From contig NZ_JAAKZY010000002.1 of the NCBI RefSeq assembly GCF_011045015.1, forward strand, positions 78,407 through 142,406: a stretch of DNA of 64,000 nucleotides, written 5' to 3'. Below the pieces are notes generated by a model. That model was given only the letters and a program-made list of their open reading frames with translations. It ran no database searches and was not told the origin of the DNA. Positions 26,515 to 35,950 of this stretch are shown in pieces. The DNA is from Streptomyces scabichelini. GTDB taxonomy: Bacteria > Actinomycetota > Actinomycetes > Streptomycetales > Streptomycetaceae. The translations under genes and the position numbers were made by a program. The first letter of the stretch is position 1; every line of letters begins with the position of its first letter.

Positions 26515-27636
26515 ATGCAGCTGAGCGAGAGCGCCCGCGCGGTGTTCGCCGTACTGGCCGCGGCGGGTACCGCCACCCGCCCCCAACTGGCAGCCGGTGC
26601 GGGCCTTTCCAAGCCGACCGTCTCCTCCGCCGTGGCCGAGCTCGAGTCCGCCGAGCTCGCCGCCCACTCCGGGACCGCCTTCGGCGCCACCGGCCGTTCC
26701 GCCGCCGTCTACCGTCTCGGGCCGGCCGCCGGCACCGTACTCGCCGTCGATCTCGGTCCCGCCCAGACCCGGGTGCGCGGCTGCGCCCTGGACGGCAGCC
26801 TGCTCGCCGAGCGCACCGGGTCCCGCCCGGAAGCCGCCGACGTCGTACGCGAGGTCCTCAAGGAGCTGCCCGCCGGCGCCCCGCTGCGCACCGTCGTCGT
26901 CGCCGTCGGCGACGTCATCACGCAGGGCCCGGAAGGCGCCGGTATGCGTCCCGCGACCGCCAAGGCCGGCCCCGTCTTCGACGCCATGGCCGTCGCGCTG
27001 CCGCCGGGTGTTCCCGTCCACCTCGAGAACAACGTCAACTGCGCCGCGCTCGCCGAGCTGCACGAGGGCGCCGCGCGTGGCCGCCACAGCTTCGGCTATC
27101 TGCGGATCGGCGTGGGTATAGGCCTCGGCATCGTCATCGGCGGTCATGTGCTGCGCGGCGCGAACGGCGCCGCCGGAGAGGTGGCCCGGCTGCCCTACCC
27201 CTGGGACGAGGACCGCGGACCGCGCCAGGAGGCCCTCGAGGAGCACATCGGCGTACGTTCCCTGCTGCGCCGGACCGAACAGGCCTGGCAGGACGCCGAC
27301 GGCCCGTGCCCCCGTACCGCCGACCGGCTTTTCGCACTCTCCGCGGAAGGCCATGCCACGGCCCGCGCCATGGTCGCCCGCCATGCCGCCGACGTGGGCC
27401 GGCTCGCCGCCGCCGTGACCGCCGTGCTGGACCCGGGACTGATCGTGCTGGGCGGCGCCACCGGCACGGACCCGCAGCTCCTGCCCGGTGTACGGGCCGA
27501 ACTCGCGCGGCTGAGCTGGCCCACCGAGGTGGTCAGCAGCACGGTCGGCGAGAGCGGCACGGTGACGGGCGCGAGCCGCCTCGCGGTGGCTCGCGGAATC
27601 CAAACCGTGACCGGAGGGACGCCAGTGAAGCATTGA
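26515..27636 (+). CDS. ROK family transcriptional regulator
   Basis: 373 residues. An N-terminal winged helix (residues 1-60, TRPQLAAGAGLSKPTVSSAVAELE) is followed by the ROK/ASKHA domain: TVLAVDLGPAQTRVRG for the nucleotide site, HLENNVNCAALAELHEGAA, and VGIGLGIVIGGHVLRGANGAAGEVARLPY. The zinc-binding C-x-C-x4-C block of ROK sugar kinases is absent; DEDRGPRQEALEEHIG occupies it. It probably represses the downstream sugar importer and is relieved by a sugar or sugar phosphate. ATG 26515 follows GGGGAG. Confidence 0.9.
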   Translation: MQLSESARAVFAVLAAAGTATRPQLAAGAGLSKPTVSSAVAELESAELAAHSGTAFGATGRSAAVYRLGPAAGTVLAVDLGPAQTRVRGCALDGSLLAERTGSRPEAADVVREVLKELPAGAPLRTVVVAVGDVITQGPEGAGMRPATAKAGPVFDAMAVALPPGVPVHLENNVNCAALAELHEGAARGRHSFGYLRIGVGIGLGIVIGGHVLRGANGAAGEVARLPYPWDEDRGPRQEALEEHIGVRSLLRRTEQAWQDADGPCPRTADRLFALSAEGHATARAMVARHAADVGRLAAAVTAVLDPGLIVLGGATGTDPQLLPGVRAELARLSWPTEVVSSTVGESGTVTGASRLAVARGIQTVTGGTPVKH

Positions 27637-27901
27637 CGGAGACTCGATGGTCTGCCAATGTCCGGACAAGCGCTTTCCATGGCCGGCGGGACCCGGCTCT
27701 GGGTGGGGCGCCCCGCCGTACTCGACGTACGGAAGCCGTGCGAGGGCGTGCTCGTACGACTGCGGCCCTCAGCGGCCGGGGACCTTCACCCGTCAGTGCG
27801 GCGCGGCCGGGCGAGGCCGCGCGCCGGAAGGCGTACCCCAGGGAATCGACCCGAGCCGCTCGACGGCCAGGGGATCCGTCACGCACATCCAGGAGGACCC
27901 G

Positions 27902-29233
27902 GTGGGTCACCAGATCTCGCGCAGAAGCCTGTTCCGCACCGCGAGCGGCATCGCCGCGGCGACCGCGATCGGCGGCACGCTCAGCGCCTGCGGCGGAGGA
28001 ACCGGCGCCGGCACCACCAGCGACAAGCTGACCATGACGTGGTGGGGCAGCGACGACCGGCACAACGCGTACAAGAAGGCGCTCAAGACGTTCCAGGAGA
28101 AGAACTCCAAGATCAAGATCGAGGAGCGCTACTCCGGCTACGACGGCTTCTTCGACCGGTTCAACACCAACGTGGCCGGCGGCAGCGCCCCCGACCTGAC
28201 GCAGATGGACACCGCGCTGGTGGCCCAGTACGCGCGCAAGGGCGTCATCGCCCCGCTCGACGAGTATGTCGGCAAGTCCCTCGACCTGAGTGGCTTCTCC
28301 AAGGAGCTGCTCGCGGCCGGCACCGTCGACGGCAAGCTGTACGGCGTGCCGTCCGGCATCGGCGTCAACCAGTTGACCGTCAACCGCAGCGGCCTGGAGA
28401 AGCTGGGCCTGGAGCTGCCGGACCGCGAATGGACCTGGGCCGACCTCAAGAAGATCGCCGTCGAGGTCAACAAGAAGAGCGGCGGCAAGATGTTCGGCGT
28501 CGACGACGGTGGCGGCGGCGCCCTCCAGGCGTTCGAGGTCTTCGCCCGGGAGAAGGGCCAGCCGTTCTTCACCGAGGACGGCAAGAAGCTCGGCTTCACC
28601 GCGGACACCCTCCAGGAGTGGTGGGAGTACTGGGTCGGCATGCGCAAGGACAAGGCGTGCCCGGGGCCCGAGATCACCTCGGCCGCCCACAACAACCTCA
28701 CCAAGAACGGTGTGGTCATCGGCAAGACCCTGATCACCTTCGACATCGGCGTCTACGGCGCGGGCGGTTCGATCACCAAGGAGACCCTCGACTTCCTGCC
28801 CTCCCCGCACGGCGACTGGTCGGGTGCCCGCGAGGGCAACTACGTCAACGGCGGCGTGCTGCTGAGCGCCACCAAGGCCAGCAAGCGCATCGAGGACTCG
28901 GTGAAGATCATGACCTTCTTCGCCCAGGACAAGGCGGCGATCAAGGACATGCAGCTGCTGCGCGGCATCCCGCCCACGGAGAAGGCCCGCTCCATCGTCT
29001 CCCCGGACCTGTCCGACATCGACAAGCGGAACATGGAGGTGGCCGACTACATCTCCAAGCGGGTCGCCAAGGCGTCCGACGCCCTGCCCACTCCCGTGCC
29101 CCCGCCGAAGGGCGCCGACCAGATCTGGGACCTGCTGTTCCAGTCCAACCTCTCCATCGCCTTCGGCAAGAAGACGGTCAAGGCGGAGCTCGGCGCGTTC
29201 TTCGACCAAGCGGAACAGATTCTGGCGGAGTAG
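27902..29233 (+). CDS. Sugar ABC transporter substrate-binding lipoprotein
   Basis: 443 residues, family 1 extracellular solute-binding protein. The N-terminus has SRRSLFRTASG and a lipobox ending LSAC, so it may be exported by TAT and lipidated. The body carries WWGSDDRHNAYKKALKTFQEKN and the family block PDLTQMDTALVAQYARKGVIAPLDEY. Ligand unknown, likely an oligosaccharide. GTG 27902 follows AGGAGG with five bases spacing. It begins an importer operon of binding protein and two permeases; no ATPase gene is present, as is normal in Streptomyces where the shared ATPase MsiK serves several importers. Confidence 0.92.
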   Translation: MGHQISRRSLFRTASGIAAATAIGGTLSACGGGTGAGTTSDKLTMTWWGSDDRHNAYKKALKTFQEKNSKIKIEERYSGYDGFFDRFNTNVAGGSAPDLTQMDTALVAQYARKGVIAPLDEYVGKSLDLSGFSKELLAAGTVDGKLYGVPSGIGVNQLTVNRSGLEKLGLELPDREWTWADLKKIAVEVNKKSGGKMFGVDDGGGGALQAFEVFAREKGQPFFTEDGKKLGFTADTLQEWWEYWVGMRKDKACPGPEITSAAHNNLTKNGVVIGKTLITFDIGVYGAGGSITKETLDFLPSPHGDWSGAREGNYVNGGVLLSATKASKRIEDSVKIMTFFAQDKAAIKDMQLLRGIPPTEKARSIVSPDLSDIDKRNMEVADYISKRVAKASDALPTPVPPPKGADQIWDLLFQSNLSIAFGKKTVKAELGAFFDQAEQILAE

Positions 29234-29278
29234 GGCGCGGACAGAACAGCGGATAAGGACGGGGAGAAGGCCAGGGAG

Positions 29279-30265
29279 ATGAGCATGACCACCGCCAAGA
29301 TTGACGAGGTCGTGAAGGAGCCGACGGCTCCCGCGACCCCGTCCGACCAGCGGGAGCGTGACCGCATGCGCCGCCGCGCCGCCAGACGGCGCGGCGGAGG
29401 CTGGTGGCCGTACCTCTTCCTGGCCCCCTGGTTCGTCGGCCTGTTCGGGCTGACGATCTATCCGATGCTCGACTCGCTCTACCTCTCCTTCACCGACTTC
29501 GATCTGCTCTCGCCCGCCAAGTGGGTCGGCACACAGAACTACAGCCGGATGTTCTCCGAGGACCCGAAGTTCTGGAAGTCGGTGAGCGTCACCACCGTGT
29601 ACGTGGTGGTCTCGGTACCGCTGAAGCTCGCCCTCGCGCTGGCGGTCGCGGTCCTGCTGAACCGCCCGCTGCGCGGCCTCGGCTTCTACCGCGCCGCCTT
29701 CTACCTGCCGTCGCTGCTCGGCGGGGCGGTGGCCATCGCCATCATGTGGCGGCAGCTCTTCGGCGGCGAGGGCCTGTTCAACGAATTTCTCGGCTGGTTC
29801 GGCATCGACAGCACCCAGGACTGGATCTCCAACCCCGACTCCTCGGTCTACACGCTGATCCTGCTGGCCGTCTGGCAGTTCGGCACCCCGATGGTCATCT
29901 TCCTGGCCGGTCTGAAGCAGCTGCCGAAGGACGTGTACGAGGCCGCCGCCATCGACGGCGCCGGTGTCATGACCCGCTTCTTCCGGATCACCCTGCCGCT
30001 GCTGACGCCCATCGTCTTCTTCAACGTCGTCCTGCAGATCATCGGCGCGTTCCAGACCTTCACCCCGGCGTACGTGGTCAGCAACGGCACCGGCGGACCG
30101 CTCGACTCGACCATGCTGTACTCGCTCTACCTCTACAAGAAGGGCTTCACCGACCTGGAGATGGGATACGCCTCGGCGCTGGCCTGGGTGCTGTTCCTGG
30201 TCATCGCAGTGTTCACGGCGATCAACTTCATCGCCAGCCGCTACTGGGTCCACTACGACGACTGA
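29279..30265 (+). CDS. Sugar ABC transporter permease, MalF type
   Basis: 328 residues with six hydrophobic segments from about residue 40. The cytoplasmic EAA loop that contacts the ATPase is EAAAIDGAGVMTRFFRITLPLL (in two parts, about residues 222-242). The N-terminal 38 residues are charged and Arg-rich. ATG 29279 lies after GGGAG; ATG 29285 is an alternative. Second gene of the importer operon, 45 bases after the binding protein. Confidence 0.92.
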   Translation: MSMTTAKIDEVVKEPTAPATPSDQRERDRMRRRAARRRGGGWWPYLFLAPWFVGLFGLTIYPMLDSLYLSFTDFDLLSPAKWVGTQNYSRMFSEDPKFWKSVSVTTVYVVVSVPLKLALALAVAVLLNRPLRGLGFYRAAFYLPSLLGGAVAIAIMWRQLFGGEGLFNEFLGWFGIDSTQDWISNPDSSVYTLILLAVWQFGTPMVIFLAGLKQLPKDVYEAAAIDGAGVMTRFFRITLPLLTPIVFFNVVLQIIGAFQTFTPAYVVSNGTGGPLDSTMLYSLYLYKKGFTDLEMGYASALAWVLFLVIAVFTAINFIASRYWVHYDD

Positions 30266-30290
30266 GCGTCGGTGAGGAGTACGTAACCCG

Positions 30291-31211
30291 ATGTCCGCCA
30301 TCACCCAGGCCACCGAAACCACCGAGGCCACCCAGACCGGGTCGCCGCTGAAGAAGTCGCCGCTGCGGAAGCTGCGCGAACTCACCGGCCCGCGCCGCAT
30401 CCTGATCCACACACTGCTCATCGGCGTGGCGCTGGTCATGCTCTATCCGCTGATGTGGATGCTGAGCAGCTCGTTCAAGCCCGACACCGATATCTTCACC
30501 CAGCCCGGGCTGATCCCGGACCAGGTGCGCCCGGAGAACTACTCCGAGGGCTGGAGCGGCTCCGGCAACTCCTTCTCGCTCTACATCACCAACTCGCTGA
30601 TCGTGACGATCGGCGCGGTGATCGGGAACGTGATCTCCTGCTCGCTCGCGGCCTACGCCTTCGCGCGCTTCGAGTTCCGCGGCAAGAAGATCTGGTTCGG
30701 GCTGATGCTCGGCACACTGATGCTGCCGATGCAGGCCACGCTGATCCCCCAGTACACGCTGTTCTACAACCTGACCTGGATCAACACGTTCCTGCCGCTG
30801 ATCGTGCCGAAGTTCCTCGCGGTGGACGCCTTCTTCATCTTCCTGATGGTGCAGTTCATCCGCTCCATCCCACGGGAGCTGGACCAGGCCGCGATGATCG
30901 ACGGCGCCAACCCACTGCAGATCTACCTGAAGATCATCCTGCCGCTGATGCGCCCGGCCCTCATCACCACGATCATCTTCACCTTCATCTGGACCTACGA
31001 CGACTTCTTCAGCCAGCTCGTCTACCTCCAGCAGAACGGCCGCTTCACCGTCCCCCTGGGCCTGACCCTGTTCCTGGACCAGACGAGCGGATCCTCGTAC
31101 GGCCCGATGTTCGCCATGGCGACGCTCGCCCTTCTGCCCACGCTCATCTGCTTCCTCATCTTCCAGAAGAGGCTGGTCGAGGGACTGGCAACCTCCGGGA
31201 TGAAGGGCTGA
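30291..31211 (+). CDS. Sugar ABC transporter permease, MalG type
   Basis: 306 residues with six membrane segments. The EAA-like loop reads LDQAAMIDGANPLQIYLKI (about residues 198-216). The family N-terminal YPLMWMLSSSFKP is clear. It pairs with the preceding MalF-type permease to form the channel. ATG 30291 is 25 bases after the previous stop and follows GTGAGGAG. Confidence 0.92.
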   Translation: MSAITQATETTEATQTGSPLKKSPLRKLRELTGPRRILIHTLLIGVALVMLYPLMWMLSSSFKPDTDIFTQPGLIPDQVRPENYSEGWSGSGNSFSLYITNSLIVTIGAVIGNVISCSLAAYAFARFEFRGKKIWFGLMLGTLMLPMQATLIPQYTLFYNLTWINTFLPLIVPKFLAVDAFFIFLMVQFIRSIPRELDQAAMIDGANPLQIYLKIILPLMRPALITTIIFTFIWTYDDFFSQLVYLQQNGRFTVPLGLTLFLDQTSGSSYGPMFAMATLALLPTLICFLIFQKRLVEGLATSGMKG

Positions 31212-31216
31212 GAAGC

Positions 31217-33061
31217 TTGTATCTCCCGCACCAGCGAGGCCGGCTGCACGACCTGGCCGACGATCCGGCCGCGTACGACACCGTGCTGGCCGGCGTGGCC
31301 GACCAGGCGCTGGCCCGCCTCACCCCCGAGGGCAACCTCGAACACCCGGCCGCCACCGACGACATCGGCGACACCTCACTCGGCATCACCTCACTGCTCG
31401 CGCTGGCCTGGCACCGCACCAGGGACCCGCGCCTGCCGGACGCGGTGCGCCGAAGCCTGGCCTTCCACCTGAGCGCACGCGTCTTCACGGAGGACAACCC
31501 CGGCTACCCGAATCTGACGGTCCGGGGCTCCGGCCTGCCGTACGCCCGTTACGTACTCGCGCCCGGCGCCCACCCCATCGGCGACTGGCCGAGCACCGTG
31601 TGGGCGCTCCTCCAGGCGGTCAACGTGCTCGACGCGGCGGACGGGCTGGTCGACGAGGAGCAGTACCGCGAACTCCTGGACGTGGCGGGCGGCTACTGGC
31701 GCTGGCTGACCGAGGCCACGGTCTTCAACCCGCAGGACGCGGCCAACCAGGCCATCGGCTGCGTGGTCGGCGGACTCATGCTCGCCCGTCATCTCCCTTC
31801 CGATGAAGGCGAGTCGGTGCGGCGCCGGGCCATGGATCTGTACGCGGAGGAGATCCGGGCCCGTCGCGTACGGGACCGGGGCGCCCCGCTGCCTCCCGAG
31901 CACGGCGGCGCGTACGACAACAACTACGGGCCGATCTCGCTCTCCTTCCTCGCCCAGGCCCACCGGGTCAGCGGCGAGGAGGTGTTCGCGGAGGACGGCG
32001 ACGTGCTCGCCCGCTACATCGACGCACGGCTCTGCGGAAGCGGCTTCGACATCGGCGGGCCGCGCTACAGCGAGCAGCACTCCGCCTTCGAATCCGTCCT
32101 GGGGCTGCGGTACTTCGGCCGGCGCATCGGCGCCGACATCGGCCGCTACGCCGGGGACACGGGCTGGGGCCGGCACGCGGTCGGGGCCGACGGCGGCATC
32201 GACGGACACTTCGCCTTCATGCTCGTGTGGCAGACCCAGGACACCACGCGCTGGCACCGCGCTCCGCGTACGGAACCCGTCTGCCACCAACTGCGTTCGG
32301 GCACCGTCACGGTGTCGTTCGACGACCGGATGACTCCCTCCGTGATCGAGGCGGGCGGCTCGGTGCTGGTGGCCGCCGCCGTCGAACGGCAGCACGGCTT
32401 CGGGCCCGTGACGGACGGCTTCCTGCTGTGCCGTCCGATGGGCGCGGTGCGCGTACGGGACCACCGCTCCGGGGACCTCGCGGCCAAGCTCGTGAGCAAA
32501 CCCGTCGTCGACCGTGACCATGTGCTGCGGCATGTCCAGTCGCTGTATGTCACGGACGGCACGCGGCTGTGGATGACGGTCATCGTCGAACGGCTCGGCG
32601 GGGAACGGTACTTGCTCGCCGGGATGCCCTACGTCGTCGCGGAGGGCGACCGGTTCCGCAGGACCGGCGAGCTGCCGCCCGTCGCGTCCGCCGGTGAACT
32701 GCGGCTGACGCACCCTCAGCCGGACAGCCCCGACTGCTTCGACGCCCGGCACGAGTTCACCCAGCAACAAGCGGCCTTCGCGCTCGCCCTCGACCCGCGC
32801 GGCTACGGCAACCCCGACCAGGGCTGGAGCCATGTGCGGACGACCACCGCCCTCGAAGCGGGCCCCGCACCCGGTGCACCGGAGGGCCTGGACGTCTTCG
32901 CGGTGCGCTACGGGCCCGAGGCGACGGAGCCCTTGAGCATGGACTGCGAGCGAACGCCCGAAGGCCTGACTGTGCGTACCGAAGCCTTCACGGCGGTGCT
33001 CGGTGAGCCCGACGCGCACGGCGAACCGGAACTGACGCTGGTTCGCCGTGCGCGTCGCTGA
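31217..33061 (+). CDS. Uncharacterised large protein of the sugar-importer operon, possible (alpha/alpha) toroid enzyme
   Basis: 614 residues, no signal peptide. No named family was recognised with certainty. The first 350 residues are helical with repeated aromatic and Trp/His-rich blocks (GDWPSTVWALLQAVNVLDA, YWRWLTEATVFNPQDAANQ, EHGGAYDNNYGPISLSFLAQ, GPRYSEQHSAFESVLGL), reminiscent of alpha/alpha-toroid glycosidases and polysaccharide lyases. The last 250 are beta-rich. Only six bases separate it from the permease stop. TTG 31217 is the only start that keeps the conserved-looking N-terminus; its ribosome site is weak. A cytoplasmic enzyme acting on the imported saccharide is inferred from position. 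Confidence 0.78.
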   Translation: MYLPHQRGRLHDLADDPAAYDTVLAGVADQALARLTPEGNLEHPAATDDIGDTSLGITSLLALAWHRTRDPRLPDAVRRSLAFHLSARVFTEDNPGYPNLTVRGSGLPYARYVLAPGAHPIGDWPSTVWALLQAVNVLDAADGLVDEEQYRELLDVAGGYWRWLTEATVFNPQDAANQAIGCVVGGLMLARHLPSDEGESVRRRAMDLYAEEIRARRVRDRGAPLPPEHGGAYDNNYGPISLSFLAQAHRVSGEEVFAEDGDVLARYIDARLCGSGFDIGGPRYSEQHSAFESVLGLRYFGRRIGADIGRYAGDTGWGRHAVGADGGIDGHFAFMLVWQTQDTTRWHRAPRTEPVCHQLRSGTVTVSFDDRMTPSVIEAGGSVLVAAAVERQHGFGPVTDGFLLCRPMGAVRVRDHRSGDLAAKLVSKPVVDRDHVLRHVQSLYVTDGTRLWMTVIVERLGGERYLLAGMPYVVAEGDRFRRTGELPPVASAGELRLTHPQPDSPDCFDARHEFTQQQAAFALALDPRGYGNPDQGWSHVRTTTALEAGPAPGAPEGLDVFAVRYGPEATEPLSMDCERTPEGLTVRTEAFTAVLGEPDAHGEPELTLVRRARR

Positions 33062-33122
33062 CCTGTTGACCTGTCTGTCGCCGACCTGGAGCGGAGACTC
33101 GGGCGGCACGCCGTGAAGGCGC

Positions 33123-34586
33123 TCACTGGCGGCTGACCGTCCGCGTCACGCCCGCGACGACCGTCGTGGCCAGGATCCAGCCGGTGAGGACGAGGACGTA
33201 GGACAGCCACTGGTACACGCCCTTCGGGGCGAACGCGCCCTCCTGGCCGAACGAGATCACCGGGAGCAGCAGGTCGAGGGTGTAGAAGACCGGGTTGAAG
33301 GGCGGCGCCTCGTCCGGCTTGAGCCGCTGCGGATGGTGCAGGGCGTAGGAGACGGAGCCCACCGCCAGCAGCGAAAGGAGCCAGACCGCGGCGCGCAGCG
33401 GGCGGAAGCCGTAGCCGACGGTCGCGTCCTGTACCTGGCCCCACAGGCGCCCGTACCAGGGAAGCGTGCGCCGGTGGCGGCGCTGCTTGGCCAGCTGAAC
33501 TACGCGCGCCGCGTCGTCGTCGCCGATCCGCCGGTAGGCGGCGGTCAACTGCTCGTAGGCGTGCGGCACATAGCGGTCGTCGTCGCGTTCCAGCATGGGC
33601 AGGCGCCGCTCGGCGGGCTCGTGGGGCGTGAGGGTCGTATAGCCGAGACCGTCGAGGCGGACCGTGCCCGGCAGCTTCTCCGGTTCCACGAACAGGACCT
33701 CGATCTGGGCCCGGCGCAGGTTGAGACCGCCGTCCAGCGGTTCGCCCCTGCGCAGCCACAGTTCCCCGACGGTGCAGCTGGAGGCCCGCAGCGTCATGTC
33801 TCCGGGGTTCGACAGACGCGCGTACGACAGGTCGAGGCGACCGGTGACACGGGCTCCCCGCAACCCGATCCATCCCTCGACGTTCACGCGCCGCAGCAGG
33901 AGGTCGCCGTCCACGCCGAGGGTCATGGCGTCGAGGGCGACCTTGCCGGGGTGGCTGAGGCGGGCGTCGGCGAGATTGACCGATCCGTTGACGGTTGCGC
34001 CGTTGAGCCGTATCTCGCCGTGTGCGCGCAGCCCCGGCGCCCACAAGTCGTCCTCCAGCAGCGTCCGCTGGAGCTTGAGCACGGGTTCCCGGTCGTCGGG
34101 TGCGGTGAGTTCGGCGCGCTCCAGGTTCAGGGCACCGGATATCTGGGCTCCGCTCAGCTGCACGCGCCCGCGCACCCGGCACTCCGACAGATTCACCACG
34201 CCGTCGACCCGTGCGCTGCCGAGGTCCAGGGCGGGGAGCACGGAACCGCGCAGGCTGAGCCTGCGCAGCTGGGCGCCGTACAGGTCGGGCGGGTCGGTGA
34301 AGTGACAGTGGGCCAGGCGGACCGGGTGGTCGACGACGGCGTGCGTGAGGTCGAGCGCGCCGGTGATCAGGGCACCCATGACCCTGAGGGCGGCGATCTC
34401 GCCGTCCTCTTGGGGCGCGTGGACCAGTAGCGCCCTCAGCATCGAGGCGCGCAGGGTCCGTTCCGGCCCCCAGCCGGCCCCCGCCGCAGCGTCCTCGTCA
34501 CCGCCGGTACGGAAGTCCACGACCTCCCCGCGCGGGAGGGCCCGCCAGACTTGCAGTTCGGCCGGCGTCAGATCGTTGATCTCCAT
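33123..34586 (-). CDS. Pentapeptide-repeat-like beta-helix protein with C-terminal membrane segments
   Basis: 487 residues. Residues about 60-310 are a run of short strands with the A/S-x-L/V-x-x pattern (GALDLTHAVVDHPVRL, GRVQLSGAQISGALNLERAEL, GSVNLADARL, GRLDLSYARL) that forms right-handed beta helices. The last 110 residues hold about three hydrophobic helices (AAVWLLSLLAVGSVSYAL, LLLPVISFG, WLSYVLVLTGWILATTVVAGV). Streptomyces homologues are sometimes labelled membrane-associated oxidoreductase, but no redox motif was seen. Role unknown. ATG 34586. Confidence 0.82.
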   Translation of the reverse strand: MEINDLTPAELQVWRALPRGEVVDFRTGGDEDAAAGAGWGPERTLRASMLRALLVHAPQEDGEIAALRVMGALITGALDLTHAVVDHPVRLAHCHFTDPPDLYGAQLRRLSLRGSVLPALDLGSARVDGVVNLSECRVRGRVQLSGAQISGALNLERAELTAPDDREPVLKLQRTLLEDDLWAPGLRAHGEIRLNGATVNGSVNLADARLSHPGKVALDAMTLGVDGDLLLRRVNVEGWIGLRGARVTGRLDLSYARLSNPGDMTLRASSCTVGELWLRRGEPLDGGLNLRRAQIEVLFVEPEKLPGTVRLDGLGYTTLTPHEPAERRLPMLERDDDRYVPHAYEQLTAAYRRIGDDDAARVVQLAKQRRHRRTLPWYGRLWGQVQDATVGYGFRPLRAAVWLLSLLAVGSVSYALHHPQRLKPDEAPPFNPVFYTLDLLLPVISFGQEGAFAPKGVYQWLSYVLVLTGWILATTVVAGVTRTVSRQ

Positions 34587-34713
34587 CAGCGGGGACTCTG
34601 ACGCGGGCGGCAGCAGGTGTCAACTCGCCGGTACGCCCTGGCGTTCCACTCCGCTGCTACAGGCACCGGCGACTGACGTGCCGGCTTGGTGGAAGCGGCT
34701 CTCTCCAGCCCGG

Positions 34714-35285
34714 TCAGCCGTACATCGCCACGCGGTGGAGAGCCGCAAGCGCGTCGTCGATGAGATGGGGTTGCGGCTTGCCCGAGGAGTCGAGCCTGTT
34801 CCACCTCTGGAGGTTCACCGCGAGGGACATCTGCCGCTTGCCGTCGGCACGGGTCATGGTCAGCGCTCCACCACCCCAGACCGTGCCGCCATGGCCCCAG
34901 AAGGTGGCCTGTCCGGGAGCCTCCATCGGGTGCAGGCCGAGGCCGTAGTCGATCGTCTTTCCCTCCTGGGAGACGACCGGGACGGTGCGTTGCATCTGCG
35001 CCAGCGACGACGGGCTGACGATCTCGCCGGCGAGCAGCATGCCGAAGAAGCGGTTGAGGTCCGTGACGGTCGATATCAACGAGGCCGCCGGTCCCACCCA
35101 TGACATGTCGTAGACGCTGTAGTCGCGCGGCGGGTCGATCATGCCGAACCACGCCTCGTACGGGGCGACCGGTGGCGACATCGGCGACCCCGGCGGCGCC
35201 GTGCCAGACCTGGTCGCCGTCACGCACCTCGGCGAACAGGCCCGGTATCCCGGCGCGGTGGACGTTTTCCAGGGCGGCGTTCAGC
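34714..35285 (-). pseudogene. Serine hydrolase (class C beta-lactamase-like), deleted and frameshifted
   Basis: The C-terminal part reads in one frame from about 35165 to 34714 (APYEAWFGMIDPPRDYSVYD, LINSTVTD-like ISTVTDLNRFFGMLLAGE, WGHGGTVWGGG). The N-terminal part, ALENVHRAGIPGLFAEVRDG and VWHGAAGVADVATGRPV, reads in another frame at about 35280-35165. The active-site SxxK region between them is missing, and the extreme N-terminus is cut where the TetR remnant begins. Intact relatives are about 380 residues. Confidence 0.7.
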
Positions 35286-35899
35286 GGCGGAGTTGCTGCG
35301 CACGAGCGACGCCGAGTCGTTCAGCGTGCGCAAGCTCGCCGCGGTGCTGGGGACCGATTCCTCCAGCCTCTACCGGCACTTCCGCAGCAAGACCGAACTG
35401 CTGCGCGCGGTCGCCGACCGGATCCTCCTGGCCGCCATGGACGGCTACCGCCCCGAGGGCGACTGGAAGCAGCGCATCATGGGCCCTGGCCCTGCGCGTG
35501 AGAGAGGCCTTCGGTCAGCAGCCCCAGGTCGCCGCGGTCTGGGGACGCTACGCGTCAAGCGGCACCGGTTCCCGGCTGGTCATGGAAGAGGTGCTGCAGG
35601 CTCTGCGCGCCTCGGGACTGCCCGACGAGGAGATCCCGGCGCGCTACCACCGGATCGCGGTCCTCGTCGCCGCGTTGATCTCCTCCGAGGCCGGGGTCAG
35701 CACCGTCACCCCCGAAGAGCACGAGCAGAGCATGGAGCTGTTTCGCGTCGCGGTACTCGGCGCCGACCCCGAACGCTTCCCGGCCCTGTCCCACTTCGCC
35801 CGCGACGTCCGCCCTCTCGAGGTGGACCGCCGCGCCGCCTTCGAAGAGATCCTCGCCGCCCAACTCGCCCACATCGAGGCCGCGATCGCCCCGACCTAG
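35281..35899 (+). pseudogene. TetR-family regulator, N-terminally truncated with a frameshift
   Basis: The helix-turn-helix reads AAELLRTSDAESFSVRKLAA and SSSLYRHFRSKTELLRAVADR in one frame to about 35478. The ligand domain continues in another frame from WALALRVREAFGQQPQ to the stop at 35899 (about 135 residues, ending HIEAAIAPT). A net shift of one or two bases near 35475-35485 explains this. The first residues and start codon are missing at the joint with the serine hydrolase remnant on the other strand. Confidence 0.72.
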
Positions 35900-35950
35900 C
35901 CGACCCGGTTCGGGAGTGCACCGCATGTCCGGCCTGTAAGGTCGACAGGC

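Noticed and set aside
27664..27678. AAGCGCTT-centred sequence upstream of the sugar-binding protein as a LacI operator
   Set aside because: Only the inner 8 bases are palindromic; the flanks do not match, and the local regulator is of the ROK type.
27533..30439. Open frame of 968 codons on the minus strand opposite the ROK and sugar importer genes
   Set aside because: No recognisable domain; the plus strand carries clear ABC-transporter genes with ribosome sites in the same place.
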